From the NCBI RefSeq assembly GCF_008831285.2, contig NW_022205145.1:1-59489 (forward strand): DNA of 59,489 bases, written 5' to 3'. The stretch comes from Nymphaea colorata. Taxonomy: Eukaryota > Streptophyta > Magnoliopsida > Nymphaeales > Nymphaeaceae. Positions within the stretch are counted from its first letter, which is position 1, and each line of letters begins with the position of its first letter. Made by a program: the position numbers and the translations under genes. Under the pieces are notes generated by a model that worked only from the letters and a program-made list of their open reading frames with translations, was not told the DNA's origin and searched no databases. Below are positions 44,581-56,209 of the stretch, one piece after another.

Positions 44581-45403
44581 ATGCAAGGCTCCAAATTGGC
44601 CATTCCGCTCATCACCAAGAGAATGAACTTCGTCGAGAGATATATCAAGGACTTCACAGAAAAGGACAACAGCAATCGCCTTCGAAAATCAAGCAATAAC
44701 TACCTAACCGAAAGAGTTTCCCACGATCACTCTCCCAGCCCACCGGACGACCCCTCCTTTTCCAGTCCGATGGGCTCAAACGATGTAGGAACCTTGAACT
44801 TCACCGAACCGAAACCCACCCAGAAGAGCTGCATCAAGTACTCCACCATTAGGGACCAGAGGAGCGAGGATAGAATATAATCTTTGGGGAAATTGGAAGT
44901 CCAATACCTTAGATTGAAGGAAAGAGCGCACCTACCTCCGTCGTTTCTGCCCACCATCCCCGCCAGGAAGTAGATAGAACCCGCAGCAACCATTTCCCAC
45001 GAGGAGGTGGAGCGTTAAATAAAAAAATCGATAATTACCCAAGGGGGACAGCGGTACTTCGCAGACCTATACTTAATGAAGAAGGGAAGGGACAAAATAA
45101 TCAGTTCTCTCTCTTCGGTTGGCAAGCACACGCTCAGCAACTCCCACGACAGCTATGACGATCTGATCAGGAATAGTCTCGCATATGAGGACCAGGTGGC
45201 AGCCAGCAAGCAAGAGTTCGTGAAGAAGAAAAGTAAGTGAATTTCTATTAGTCTTGTAGGATCGGCACGCGAAGAAGGGAAAGATGCTGCGGGGCAGGAA
45301 TATGAACTGGAACGTATATTACGATATAATGGCTCTACCTCCCAATGAAAGGAAGAAGGTGAAGGGAATCTAAAAATTCGAAGCGGACTATGGCATCTTA
45401 TGA
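44581..45403 (+). CDS. Basic unknown protein
   Basis: A 267-residue protein starting MQGSKLAIPLITKRMNFV. Ser/Pro-rich in the first third, basic and helical later (YFADLYLMKKGRDKIISSL, YDDLIRNSLAYEDQV). A 19-nt intron (45233-45251) leads to the C-terminal exon DRHAKKGKMLRGRNMNWNVY ... FEADYGIL. Frame intact, codon bias as in neighbours. No family. Convergent with the LRR gene, stops 77 bp apart. Confidence 0.68.
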
Positions 45404-45480
45404 CGATGCTGACCGATAATCAATCATGATGTTCTATCATTCAACTTTGATCTCAAAGGTGTATAATGGATATTCCTCAC

Positions 45481-48400
45481 TCAATGCCTCCTTGAAGATG
45501 ATGCAATTCTACTCCTCGTCTTTCTGGCAATGCAGAGTAACCTTGCATTTTCCAATTTGGTTAATTATATGTGTCTGAGGTGGAGATGAGGTGTGTATGC
45601 CATGCTGATCTATGTGATATGATTATTTTGGATATCGATGATTTTCAACTTCCTGTTTTTGGTGAGGTCGATAGACTATAATGCAGTGCCTTGAATCTAC
45701 AGCTAAACGAGGTCCTCGAGAGTGCTTAAGCTTAGATCTGCCATCTATTTATTCACGCTAAGGTTCAAATACCGCTACTTTACGTTTTTAGACAAATCGA
45801 TAGAGATGAGTTGATTCTTCTTGAGGTCAAGCCTCACCAAGTTAACATTATTACTTAGATCTATCTTTTTAAGATAGTTTTGATATAGTTCTAGCTCGAG
45901 TAAACTTGTATTCTTTGTCAGATCGATAGAGCATAATTGGTTCTGGCCAAGCTTCAAATGTGTCAAAAAGGTATTAGTTTCAAGATCAATGTAATCTAGC
46001 ATGTTATTATCAATGAAAAGATGGGTTAATTTTCGATTATTTTCCAGGTTTACATTCTTCAGCTGCAAATCACTGATGTTGAGAAAGGTGAGATTGGTAA
46101 GTTTTGTGATGTTAATTTGCCTTATATCGTTGAAATTGAGAAAAAGACGTTATATGTTTTAATTTTACAGCGTTAGCGAGTCAGAAAGCTTGTTATGACT
46201 GAGATCCAATTCCCTAAGTAAGACATTTTTGCCAAATTGAAGAGCCTAGTTGAGAATATTGTCACTCAGGATGAGTCTTGTCAATTTTGGGTTATTTTCA
46301 AGATGGATTGTTTTTAGTTGATTGTGAGCGAGGTCAAGCTAACTGAGACTGATATTGTTGGCCAAATCTATGCTTGCCAATTGGTTCAGCCTCAGTTCAA
46401 GTCTCACCAATTACGGATTGTTTTTCAAGTCGATAGCAGTCAGCTTGTTGTCGCTGGCATTTAGATGAGTAAGCCTCGGGAAGGAGGCTAAGTCTAATTT
46501 GTCAAGCTAATTTCCTTTTAGATCCAGTTATCTAATGTTGACCATATCTAGGAAATGCTTATCGAGTGTCTTAAGTTTTAACCCGGTCAATATGAGTATA
46601 TTTACGCCCATTTTCAATTTGTGAATCTATTTCTAATTGCCTCCACGATTCAATTCTTCTCCCAAGTAATAGAAAAAGTATTAATACTTATGCAAATATT
46701 TGCTAAGGTTAATTGTAGCTTTTGCTGAGCTAAAGATATTCCTCACCTCACTCATATTTTGATTTTATTTGATTTTCACCTAGAGTTGCTTCATTTGTTC
46801 TGCTTGGAAATCTTTAAACGGAAGGATTTCATTTATCTTCTTATTTTTAAGCATGAAAAACGCCTCTTCCGAAGATTTCAAGTGTTTTTGCGAAAATATG
46901 AGACTTTAATTTTTCTTTAAGGGCAAATCCTTATTGATTGGCCTCATGAGCTCCTAATCTATAGGATTCAACTCGTATTTAGATTACAATTAATTGTAAC
47001 TGGTTCTGTAGAATATGATACGTTTTTCTTTCATCTTGCAACCGATCACGAATGTATCCAATACAAGATCATCCTCACTGCTTATCCGCTTTAAGTTTCT
47101 CACACTATTCTAAAGGTCGACTTTCTTTGATATGAACTCTGCAGCATTTTAGTATCTGTTCATTACCATGCATTTATCACAAAACTTCTATGAAGAATAA
47201 TAGTTGCTATCGTTTACCACTAAATTCTTACAATTTTTGCAAATGTAAAGAATAGGGTTCCTCTCATATATCTTCTGGGGAATTTATTCGTTATTGTTCT
47301 TATCGTTTTCTCGATTTTTCACTCTCTTTTTGAAAGGATTCAGCTGGTTCGGCTTTATCCTGGATCTTGGCTAGTTTTCAGAGATTAACATGGCGCATGA
47401 CATCATAACTCCAAATTTGAAATTGGATATTTTTTTCAAAAAATTGCTGAAATTATAATAATGATGCGTTTTTTAGTCTTCGCTGAAGAGACATATAGCA
47501 AGAGAACATTCTACCTTGCCATACAGTTCATATTTGATGGTGAAGCTATTCTCTCCATCGTCTAAACAGTTGTTGACTTTAGTCAATTTAAATTTGCGAT
47601 GGCTGTCGCTGTTCCTATCAAGCAAGTTGAGAGTATTAAGGATGCTGACGAAGGAAGCCTAATTGCAGTTGATCTTATAAGAGAACAGAGAGAGAGGCTT
47701 GAAGCTGATTAGATTGATGTTCTAGCAGCCCATCCCTGTTTCCAGTTTGAAACCGGCTCGTAATAAATGTTGTATGAGGAAGCTGAGATGCTTTCGCATA
47801 AGAGTTGCCATGGCTTATGCGGAAACGTTGGGAATGTTTGCGAGTTTGCTCCTATAAGGACTATTTTAGCAGTTAATAAGGATGTATTTTCTCAAATGCT
47901 AAATTTGCATTTAAATTATGCCTAAATTTTATTGCATGTAACCCTTCTCTGCCTTGATATTCTTAATTAATTTCTTTTTGGATTTTTTGCTGAGCTGAAT
48001 TTATTTGTTATCCGTATTCCTGAATATATGGCATTCCGTGATATGCCTTTCAGGGTTCTTGAATATCTGTTAAAGCTGCTTGGCCCATTCCTCCATGAGG
48101 AGCAGAGAGATATTATCTGATAATTTTGCAGGGATTTCGGTGGGTAAAAGCAGTGAGTTTTTGTTTATTTTGGCCAAACGATCAGAATAATCAAATTATG
48201 CCTGTTTTATCTATGACAGTAGTTAGTGGCAAGCATCCTTTGGAGTCTACGTTTATGCTGGATTCATGAAGATTGGAGATTGTTGGTCATTAAGCACCTA
48301 AAGAAATAGGTTTATGACATCTTATTCTAGCTGGCGATTAGGAACCCTCCATATTTAATTGACCAATCTATTAAAGGTTCTGTTTCGGCTTGCAGAATAA

Positions 48401-49252
48401 AATCTTCCATTAAGATTGGCAAACCTATCATAGATATTTTATGGCGAGGCGGGAGAAGGCTTCCAGTCGAGGAGCGAAACAGATGAGTTTATGGCATCCA
48501 TGATGAAATCCGAATATCTATCTTAGATGATAATAATGCGCTAATTTTCCTATTTCACGTAATTGCTTATCTTGATATCATTGCAAACAATGACATCGTT
48601 CATTTGGCTACAGCTGCGTTTTATAGGATTGATTGCTTCTTGCATTTTTCTCGTGAGGGATATAGAGGTAGGGATCTGATAGTGAAGAGCCGACTGTTTG
48701 ATGACTTATGAAAGATATTCATCGATATTATTGACCAAAAAGTGTGAAAAATCCTATAGATAATCTTGCTTAATAACGCTACTTGTTGAGGTGGTATTGA
48801 CAACCTAATGAATGATTTCTTTGACATTTATCATTAGATTTTTGCAATAAAATAATTAGCTTTATCTTTGTGTGAGTTGGTTGGGTTCATACAGGTAGCG
48901 AAAGGCAATAGAGCCGACATATTTCTCACACTCCTCAAGGGCGGTATATATTAGACCACTCATTTTTTGCCAATTGTAAGACTACAGATAAGAAGATATG
49001 GGTAAATGTTTCTAGCTTTGTTCTGGGATAATTTGGATCCTTTCAAAATCTAGAGAGTATAATTGAAGCTTCTTCTGTCTATCTGTTCAGTGCTATCCTT
49101 GGCAATGAAGTTGATTTCCTTATCGATGTGATCGAGGAGAATACTATACTTATTGTATTTTTCAGAGAGGATAAAGCTGGCTATATGAGAGGGTCAATTG
49201 CGCTAATACCGTTGCTAAATAATGACTCACGCTTATGTTCACTTTCCCGCAT
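45481..49252 (-). CDS. Giant AT-rich protein with IRREKO-type leucine-rich repeats
   Basis: About 1,240 residues. The frame is continuous, without intron or error, from about 49090 to 45481 (over 3.6 kb), unlike most of its neighbours, and uses many AT-rich codons. N-terminal half: coiled-coil and helical (YNKYSILLDHIDKEINFIAK, YLSQVIKQSALHYQI). A central Cys2-Cys2 zinc-ribbon-like pair (YICKNCKNLV ... KFCDKCMV). The C-terminal 320 residues are LRRs of 21 residues (LVRLELRLNQLASIDLANN, LSQLDLAHNQLKTIHLENN, LTHLKLGQNQLCSIDLTKN), the short L..L.L..N.L..IDL..N pattern known mostly from bacteria. A 29-nt intron (49181-49209) and one single-base gap near 49090 link the first exon. Confidence 0.8.
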
Positions 49253-49404
49253 CAATCGATAACAAGTACTGGTAAGAGGTATATATAGTTAGAATTATTA
49301 CTTAAAAAAACCAGAGCAGCCATCCAGACTATTTTGCTCTTCGTTTATACCCGGTGACAGTGGGATTGATTGCGAGTGATAATGCAGGATATGGAATATC
49401 ATAT

Positions 49405-51660
49405 TCATATGAGATCGTCTTCGATTACCTATTTCTCGAGATCTAAAAGCAGCTTTACTCCTCTTCTTTCAAATTCCACCTCTACTTGCATCGATAGAAT
49501 CTAACGATCCATCTCCAGAAACTTCAGGGAACTGAAGTTGAGGAAAGTCGACCCTCTTAATTGCCGACAGTAACCTAAATATACTCATATATACGGATGC
49601 TGAGGTGAGTGAGGTAGGGTAATTCCTTCGCCAAGGCTATACCTATCATCTGAGATGCTGCCAGCCTAGAGCTGCCATCCAGTCCCCACAGACTCATCTT
49701 CTCGAGAGTGCTCACGCTCTGAGCCATCTTGACAATCGCGCTGCCACTGATCTTATTGCAGTCGAGACAGAGCACCTTTAGGGCCTTCTTGCTGGAGAGG
49801 CATTTCAAGGCGACGTCAGTGATGGCAGTCCTGCCGATGTTGATGGTGTGGAAGAGCTCGTGGTTGGGGATTTCGCGGATGAGTTCATCGTCCACCCATT
49901 TATTGCCGTCTATATCATCAAATAGATACATAGGTTGAGGTAGGTGAGGTAGCGCATCTTGCAGAGGCCGGTTAAGACTTAGTTTGGCTTTATTCTGGAG
50001 CATTCGACGAGGACGAGAGTGGTGAGGTTGGTCATTTCCCAAATGGGAGTACCCTCGATGACCTTGCTCTACCGAATGGAGAGGTGCGTGAGGTTGCAGT
50101 GCTTCGCGATGATGCGCAAGGACTCGTCTGTGATATCCTAGCAGCCCTCTACGACGAAGGTCTTCAGGAAGGGATTATTCATCAGGATGGGATAGAGTTT
50201 TCTCTCATCGATCTTCACATCTAAATTTCAATCTATTATACGCAGGATGGCGAGGGAAAGCAACTCGCGCATGTCCTTCAACTGGACGCACAGTTTGTCT
50301 GGAATCCTGAAGTATTTCCCTTGGACTGGCCGAGGGTGAATTATTTGATATTCCTGAAGGGGATTTCGTTGTTGGATGGCCTGAAGTACATGAAATCTCC
50401 CAGCCAAACGTTCTCGAGCCGCTTCAAGCCCACCACCATCTCGCGAGTGACTGAGGTCTTGAGCGGGCAGCCGCGGTTGGTATAGGGCGAGAGCCTGAAG
50501 TAGATATTCTCATCGTATTCCCTGAGGGAATTGTAGAAATCCCACCCGTATTCCAATTTCCTGATCTTGGTGAGTCGCTTGGGCGCCAGCCTGCAGCACT
50601 CCTCATCGAACTCGTTGGCACAGTTGAGCACCAACACTTTCAGGTTCTGGAGGGTGTTGATGATCTTGATGAGGTACTCTTTCTTGGCCAGCTCGTACCA
50701 GTAGATTTCCAGCTACTCCAGCTGAGGCAGGCTCAGGATTTTGGCGATTTGGCTCTATGGGTTTTTGCAGCATGTCACCACCACTCTCCTGATCTTTCCT
50801 CGCATCTCGTTCTTCCACTGGCCCTCCTGGCTGTCCAGCCCGATGTGGACCTCCAGTTGGGATAGGGCGGAATCGTCAGTCTCCACCTTAATGGGTCTTA
50901 GCTTATCTCTCTCGGTTGGGAATCGCTGATGATGCTGGGGTGGTCCTTTACGAAATTCTACTGCACTGATCTTTTGATTTGCTAAAAATCTATCTTCTAC
51001 CTACTCTATAGAGCTGAGCCTATCTTGGGTTTTTATTCTAGGGAATCGCTGTTCTAGAAGCTGTGCCTGTTGATCCTGAGCTGGAAGTCGGCGAAGACGA
51101 TACTCAGCTTCTTGTAGATGTCCTGAAAGATCTGGGCCAGGTTTTTCTGCAGGGACTGGAGGATTTCCATCAATTTTTGGGGATCGTTGAAATGCTTGCC
51201 GCCGAGAAAGGCAATTTTCTTCACGTACTCCTCAATTTCCTCCTCTGAGGCCGTCCCTGAGTTCAGCTTCATCTCTGCGCTCTCCACCAGTTCTTCGGAG
51301 AAGGTCTGTGAGAGCGTGGTGAGTTGGTGGATGATAGTGTCTTCTAGGAACTTGGACTGTTTGGCCACCAGTCCGCTCACTTTCTACCAGGACTACTTCT
51401 GAGATGAGGTACCTCTGTGACTGAGGTGATGGCTTCCTGGAAGGCCTCACTACATTTCTCCCTGTCTGTGTGTGGCTATTCATGCCGAGTCGGGCGAGGG
51501 GATCGATATACTTGTCGAGGTTGGCGAGTGAGTGTTTCCTGTGTCTGTCTCTGACGCAACAATTGCAGATGAGGCGGCCGTTCTTGCAGCCCTACTCGAG
51601 GCAGAGGAATCGGGTGGTTTGGGTGGTGTGCTCGTTTATTTTGCAGAAGGAGTGAGACAT
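49405..51660 (-). CDS. B-box-like zinc finger, coiled coil and AMN1-type LRR protein
   Basis: Starts MSHSFCKINEHTTQTTRFLC and continues to CNCCVRDRHRKHSL: Cys/His spacing of a B-box (C-x..H, C..C, C..C, H..H). Then a long coiled coil (FLEDTIIHQLTTLSQTFSEE, EYVKKIAFLGGKHFNDP), and a C-terminal LRR block (LPQLEQLEIYWYELAKKEYL, LKVLVLNCANEFDEECCRLA, ITDESLRIIAKHCNLTHLSI, LTTLVLVECSRIKP, LKVLCLDCNKISGSAIVKMA). The LRR type is that of AMN1/F-box Cys-rich LRRs. The combined layout resembles TRIM-like ubiquitin regulators. Single-base gaps near 51440, 51010, 50340, 50050 and 49920 are needed; the 3' end was placed at TGA 49405. Confidence 0.7.
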
Positions 51661-52086
51661 TATGTTTATAATTCGAAAATGGACAAGCGGGCTTTTTCCT
51701 CTGGAACGTTTAAATTGAATTTTGGTATTCGCTCGAAAATAGTTGGGAAATATATATTATATCCAATTCAGGATATGCCAAATATTAGAAAGGAAAATAT
51801 GGCTGGGATTGTATGGTTTGAGTAGGGTTTTGATTTGGGATTTTGTTGTATTGATCGTTATGATTTGCAATTTTTTTCTTTTTTCGAGCATTTTTTCTTT
51901 ACTTCTGTTTTGTTTTATTTGGTGGATATCTTTCGTGAACTATAATACTATCGTTTATAATCATATCAGAAATATTTGCCTATGTTTTTGGGGGCGAACC
52001 TGACCACAAAATAAAGAATCGACATAGCATCCAATCCGAGAATAAGGCATACGTCAAGCTAAGTGCTCGTTTCCTACGAAGATGGC
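51661..52086. other. Intergenic, AT-rich
   Basis: About 425 bp upstream of two divergent genes. A TGA-free frame (51743-52003) is hydrophobic but T-rich and without codon bias; I regard it as chance. Probably promoter DNA for both genes. Confidence 0.4.
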
Positions 52087-52888
52087 ATGAGGATCACAGA
52101 TGATTACGTCGACTATATCTTGGAAAGAGTGACGGACCAAATGGAAAAAATATAACTGTGTAACAATGGTGGCAATGCAGAGTTGAATTAACTAACCAAT
52201 GAAGGAGTGAAGAAGATAGTCATGGCCAATTTGCACAAAATTACGTTTATTTCCTTGTGTAAGGGGTATTAAATAAGTCCAGAATAAAATCGACCGTGAA
52301 GGGTGCAGATTTTTGGTAAGGCATCGTGGAAAAATTTGCAAAGCATCATTATAAGTAGATTCGGCATATGAAGGCTACAATTAAATCGGAGATAAAGGAG
52401 TAAAATTCTCACAGAAATCCATGGACGACCTAAAATCGATAGGCTTAAGTAAGGCATTAAGATATATAGATAATTGCAACATATCGGACGGGGGTATTGT
52501 TCATTTGGCTAAGGCCCAATGGAAGCACCTTTAAAAGATAAAGCTGAGTATCAATGTTTAAATAGGTGATAACCATTTCGAAAGGGCATGTCTTAAGCAT
52601 CTCACAAAAGGAGACTGGAAAAGCCTAATCTCCATAGATCTCAGTATCCCTCTGCACTATTAAGATTGGAACAAGATGAGCTGGAAGGAGCGATGCACTT
52701 CTTCGGTGGAAATTGGCCGAATCTTCAGTAACTGTGGATAAGTATACCAACAATAAATATAGGATATAATGAGGTTCTGCACAACTACAGACATTCTTTC
52801 CGAGAACTTGCATTCAAAAAGACGAGCGAAGCATTACAGATATCTATTTGATATCCAATCCCATCAATTCAAATTTATATCATTATGA
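52087..52888 (+). CDS. GALA-type leucine-rich-repeat protein (frame-disrupted)
   Basis: LRRs of the GALA type, with a Trp and a short helix: GVKKIVMANLHKITFISLCK, LGKASWKNLQSIIISRFGI, HLAKAQWKHLQKIKLSINVQ, CLKHLTKGDWKSLISIDLS. These units (about 24 residues, ending IGD or ISD turns) are found in bacterial effectors and in ciliate LRR families. AT-rich composition, like the LRR gene at 45.5-49.3 kb. Single-base gaps near 52270, 52322 and 52366. The start may lie upstream of the Met used here. The end at TGA 52886 is provisional. Confidence 0.6.
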
Positions 52889-52988
52889 GGATACTGATCG
52901 ACATTCAAACGATAAAGGGGTCTTTTACGTATCGTAGTCCAATCCGCATACGATTCAAAGTAGCCCTGCCTATAACAAGATCGGAGAC

Positions 52989-54259
52989 ATGCTCAGCATT
53001 TGGACCGAGTACGCACATTGCAATGACAATATCTATCCCTTTCTCTAAAAGCACTTGATCAGTCTCCAGGAGAAATCAGCACACTCCTACATAGAGATAT
53101 CGATAGTCGGCGAGAACGGCTTGATGCTTGGCCAAATCACTGTCTTCCTGGATAAGTTTGTACGCTGGGGTTATATAGAAAGAGTTTAATAGTATTGACA
53201 TAAAGAGAGAGCATGAAACCTACAGCTCTCCTATTCTTTGAAGGAGATTGCGGACGATTCGGAATAAATATAATTGGTCAACCACAGGGCAAGCAAGAAG
53301 ATAGAAGAAGAGCCTCCTAATATGAACTAATAATCGAATAAACTGGAAATATTCAGACTGGGAATACTGATGTTCAACTTCGCGCAAAGATTAGACCCTT
53401 TGGTGTATGTCTACAACAAGATTGTATCCATTTTGCTGTGGAAAGATCCATTAAAGACAGTCGGGATAGGCATACTGCTCACCATAGCTATCTACTACAT
53501 GAAGACATCGATTCTTCTTGTCGGGGTAAGCTTATACTTCGGCAAAGATTTAATCTTCAAGAAGCTATCAACGATCCACAGATACAAAAACTTCCACAAA
53601 AGATGATAGTGCCAAAGTAGAACGCATATTTTTTGCAGCACGGGATGGATAATACTGTTAGCTCTACGAGAACATAACTAATTTTTGTTCAACGATGATA
53701 AGACTCTGCTGATCCACCTCATCAAGTTCATATGCAAGACTTTCATATGATGATCATCCTGCTCTCCTTCTTTTCCATTTAGTCCATAGTCGTACTTACT
53801 CTTTGGACGTGCTGATTCTGAATTCTCCCTTTAACGACAGATCAAGAATGCATAAAACCCCTCTTTAACTTTTTGATTGGGGAATACGACAAGATATTCG
53901 ATAAGATTACTATAGGAATCTCGACAATAATCGGCAACCAAACCAACACGAATAGCTTTAAATTTCAAGGTATTTACTATTATCACTATGAACGATGGTG
54001 GGTGGTAAAAGGGTGGTGCGACTAGACGAAGAAATATTCAGATTAAAAATACTAGACAATATTCTTTCCGAGAGAGAAGGCGCCTGAAGGATGGGGGTGG
54101 ATATAGTAGTGGAAGATAGATTACGAAGGAGATGTGGATTCTTACGGATACCAATACTCCAACGACCTCATCAACGATTTCAAATCGAATTCCGCCCTGA
54201 TGACGCGCAGAAGACGGAAGTGGAAGCGCACGTGCGTCAAACTGCAGGACGCCATTTGA
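52989..54259 (+). CDS. Membrane protein with Pex24/Pex30-like region and dysferlin (DysF) domain
   Basis: Two blocks are clear. The first (RLDPLVYVYNKIVSILLWKD PLKT, then ILLTIAIYYMKTSILLVGVS) is a double hydrophobic hairpin that resembles the reticulon-like part of yeast Pex24/Pex30, and a further hydrophobic segment MMIILLSFFSI follows. The second, near the end, is a DysF-type motif: GWGWIQQWKIDYEGDVDSYG ... ALMTRRRRKWKRTC, with the Trp and Arg-Arg-x-Arg-Trp spacing of dysferlin domains. Pex30-like proteins shape the ER and define peroxisome and lipid-droplet sites. Several single-base gaps separate the blocks, and the 5' limit is uncertain. Confidence 0.6.
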
Positions 54260-54338
54260 TCTTATAATCGTACTAGTTGGTCGTTACATCTCGGCGGTAG
54301 AATTTACAAAATTCTATGACTGAAATCAATAATATTAA

Positions 54339-54908
54339 ATGAAAGTTGTCAATAAAAACAGAGTCCAAGTGGGCCATTCCACTGCCAATTCCTATGATAA
54401 CATGAACCTTCTCGCATAGTCATACAACAGACGCAGAGATTCAATGCCGATCTCATCTAGCCAACGCCTATTTCCATAAGAGGTAAAGCTGCCCAGATAT
54501 GAACATGCATTTCGATCCCCAGATCTAAGCCAAGATGCAAGACCAGAGCACTGTTGCTCACCTCTCCACCAAAACAGCCAAAGATTCCCGAAAATGTGGC
54601 AATTAATTTGGGAATAGAATCGATGGCAAAATATTGACACTCAAGGAAATTAAAGGCCTGAAGGGCCAAATAGTCCAGGAACAAAAAATGCAATAGCAAA
54701 TCAAGGAGAAGAAAATGTTTGTTTCCATTTCCAAAAGTAATAGAAATTCAGTTGTGAAGTAGAAGATGATGAGTGCTTCGCCCAGGTTGGCAGAGATCGG
54801 GAGATAGCAGACTCTTTGCGAAGCATCAGCAACAAGAAGAACATAGTAAACAACATATAGTTCCAAATGGATGAAGACATAAGAGAAAATCGGTTTTTTT
54901 GCAATTGA
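54339..54908 (+). CDS. Unknown protein; two overlapping open frames
   Basis: A 189-codon frame starting MKVVNKNRVQVGHSTANSYD ends at TGA 54906-54908. The first 45 residues have the usual codon bias. From about 54480 a second frame (MNMHFDPQIQAKMQDQST and LTLKEIKGLKGQIVQEQKMQ) also stays open beyond 54900 and looks more coil-like. One is the true continuation; a single-base gap near 54470 would switch between them. Function unknown. Confidence 0.45.
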
Positions 54909-54955
54909 TAGTATATCAATTATATAACGATGGTAGCACAACCAGAATATCAATA

Positions 54956-56209
54956 TCAGCATAGATCACCAAACTCCATAAACTCCTCAGGATCATCCAG
55001 GTACTTGCTGATCTCGGACGGTAGGAGCGCTATCAATGACACCACCATCATGAATAGCAAGAGAACCAAGACTAATAACTTGAATTGATACTTCTATATC
55101 AAGTACGTCAAAAAATCTATGGTAATATATTTTTACTCTTGATTATGTAAGAACCACTGAAACTCACTGCGAAGAATAAACACAAGAAGAAAGGAATCGT
55201 ACTTGCCGAGCATTGCCGAAATGAAGAAGGAAATGCTTGCGGAAAAGAATATCAATGGGCCTGTGCTTGATGTTGCTACGTTTCTGTCCACGCCAGCCTT
55301 GAACCAAAGAGGAACCAATACCATCCCACCGCCGATGCTGACGCAGGCTCCCAAAACACCTGCTAAAAATCCATTCAAAATTCCTTCTCTCATCTTCCTA
55401 TCAGACATCTTCTCATTTTGGTCCTCAAACACTACCCAAGGCTTTCCTTTTACAGATCTAATTGGAATTTCTTGATTGCGATTGATTTTGAGTATAGGTA
55501 TGAGAGAAAAAGATGCAAGAAAGCGAAGATCCATGAACCTATGCTGCAGGATTCGAGGCCAATCAGTGAATCGTATGTCTTGCCGCCTCTGCAGATCAAA
55601 TGATGAAGTGTACAGATAGATGTGCAGCAAAATTTTCAGCTTATCCTTTGGAAAGATACTATTATCTTAAGCCAATATTTCCTCTAACCTTCCTGCTTGT
55701 TGCGAGTTGATGATTGATTTTGATTATTATATTAAGGTATGGAGGGTTTGTTATTTTTGGGTAAAAGTGGGCTGTTTTCCTTGGCTTTGGCTTCTTGGTA
55801 TTTCTGGTAGGTGGTGTATATGAGGTAGAAGATGAGTACGAGAAGATGATAGTGATGACCAGTTCCGAGATGAAATGATTGAGTATGGTCTATTTTAAAT
55901 GAGAGTTACTCCAAAAATTGCTCCTGACATCATCATCGGCAGCGTGATCATCACCAAATCGTAGTCGATCAGTCGCTTGCCGTCCTCAGTCTTCTTTTTC
56001 AAACTGGCAAGCGTTGAGGCCAATCCGCCGCCCATCAGAAAGATATATGTGACAATCACACTATCCTTAGCGTTGTAGCCGAGGCCACTATGAGAAGCAC
56101 GTTGATGATAGTGCCTCCTCCGATGCCGGCGGACTAAGTGATGTGTTGTTACTTGGGAAATTCCGATGAAAATGCCGATGAGGACGAGAAATATTGCTTC
56201 TACAATCAT
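54956..56209 (-). CDS. TauE/SafE (TSUP) family anion transporter
   Basis: Two halves of the TauE/SafE transporter fold are visible: N-terminal FLVLIGIFIGIS followed by AGIGGGTIINVLLIVAS, VIVTYIFLMGGGLAST and DLVMITLPMMMSGAIFG; C-terminal NGFLAGVLGACVSIGGGMVL, STGPLIFFSASISFFISAML and KLLVLVLLLFMMVVSLIALL. The paired GIGGG/SIGGG motifs mark the family, which moves sulfite, sulfonates or other organic anions. Introns 56134-56152 (19 nt) and 55890-55909 (20 nt) restore motifs. Single-base gaps near 56080 and in the middle loop; a third intron near 55135-55170 is likely before the last helix. Confidence 0.78.

Noticed and set aside
54339-54908. True dual coding in two overlapping frames
   Set aside because: With one stop codon, a 400-bp second open frame is expected by chance or by one base error; conservation data would be needed.
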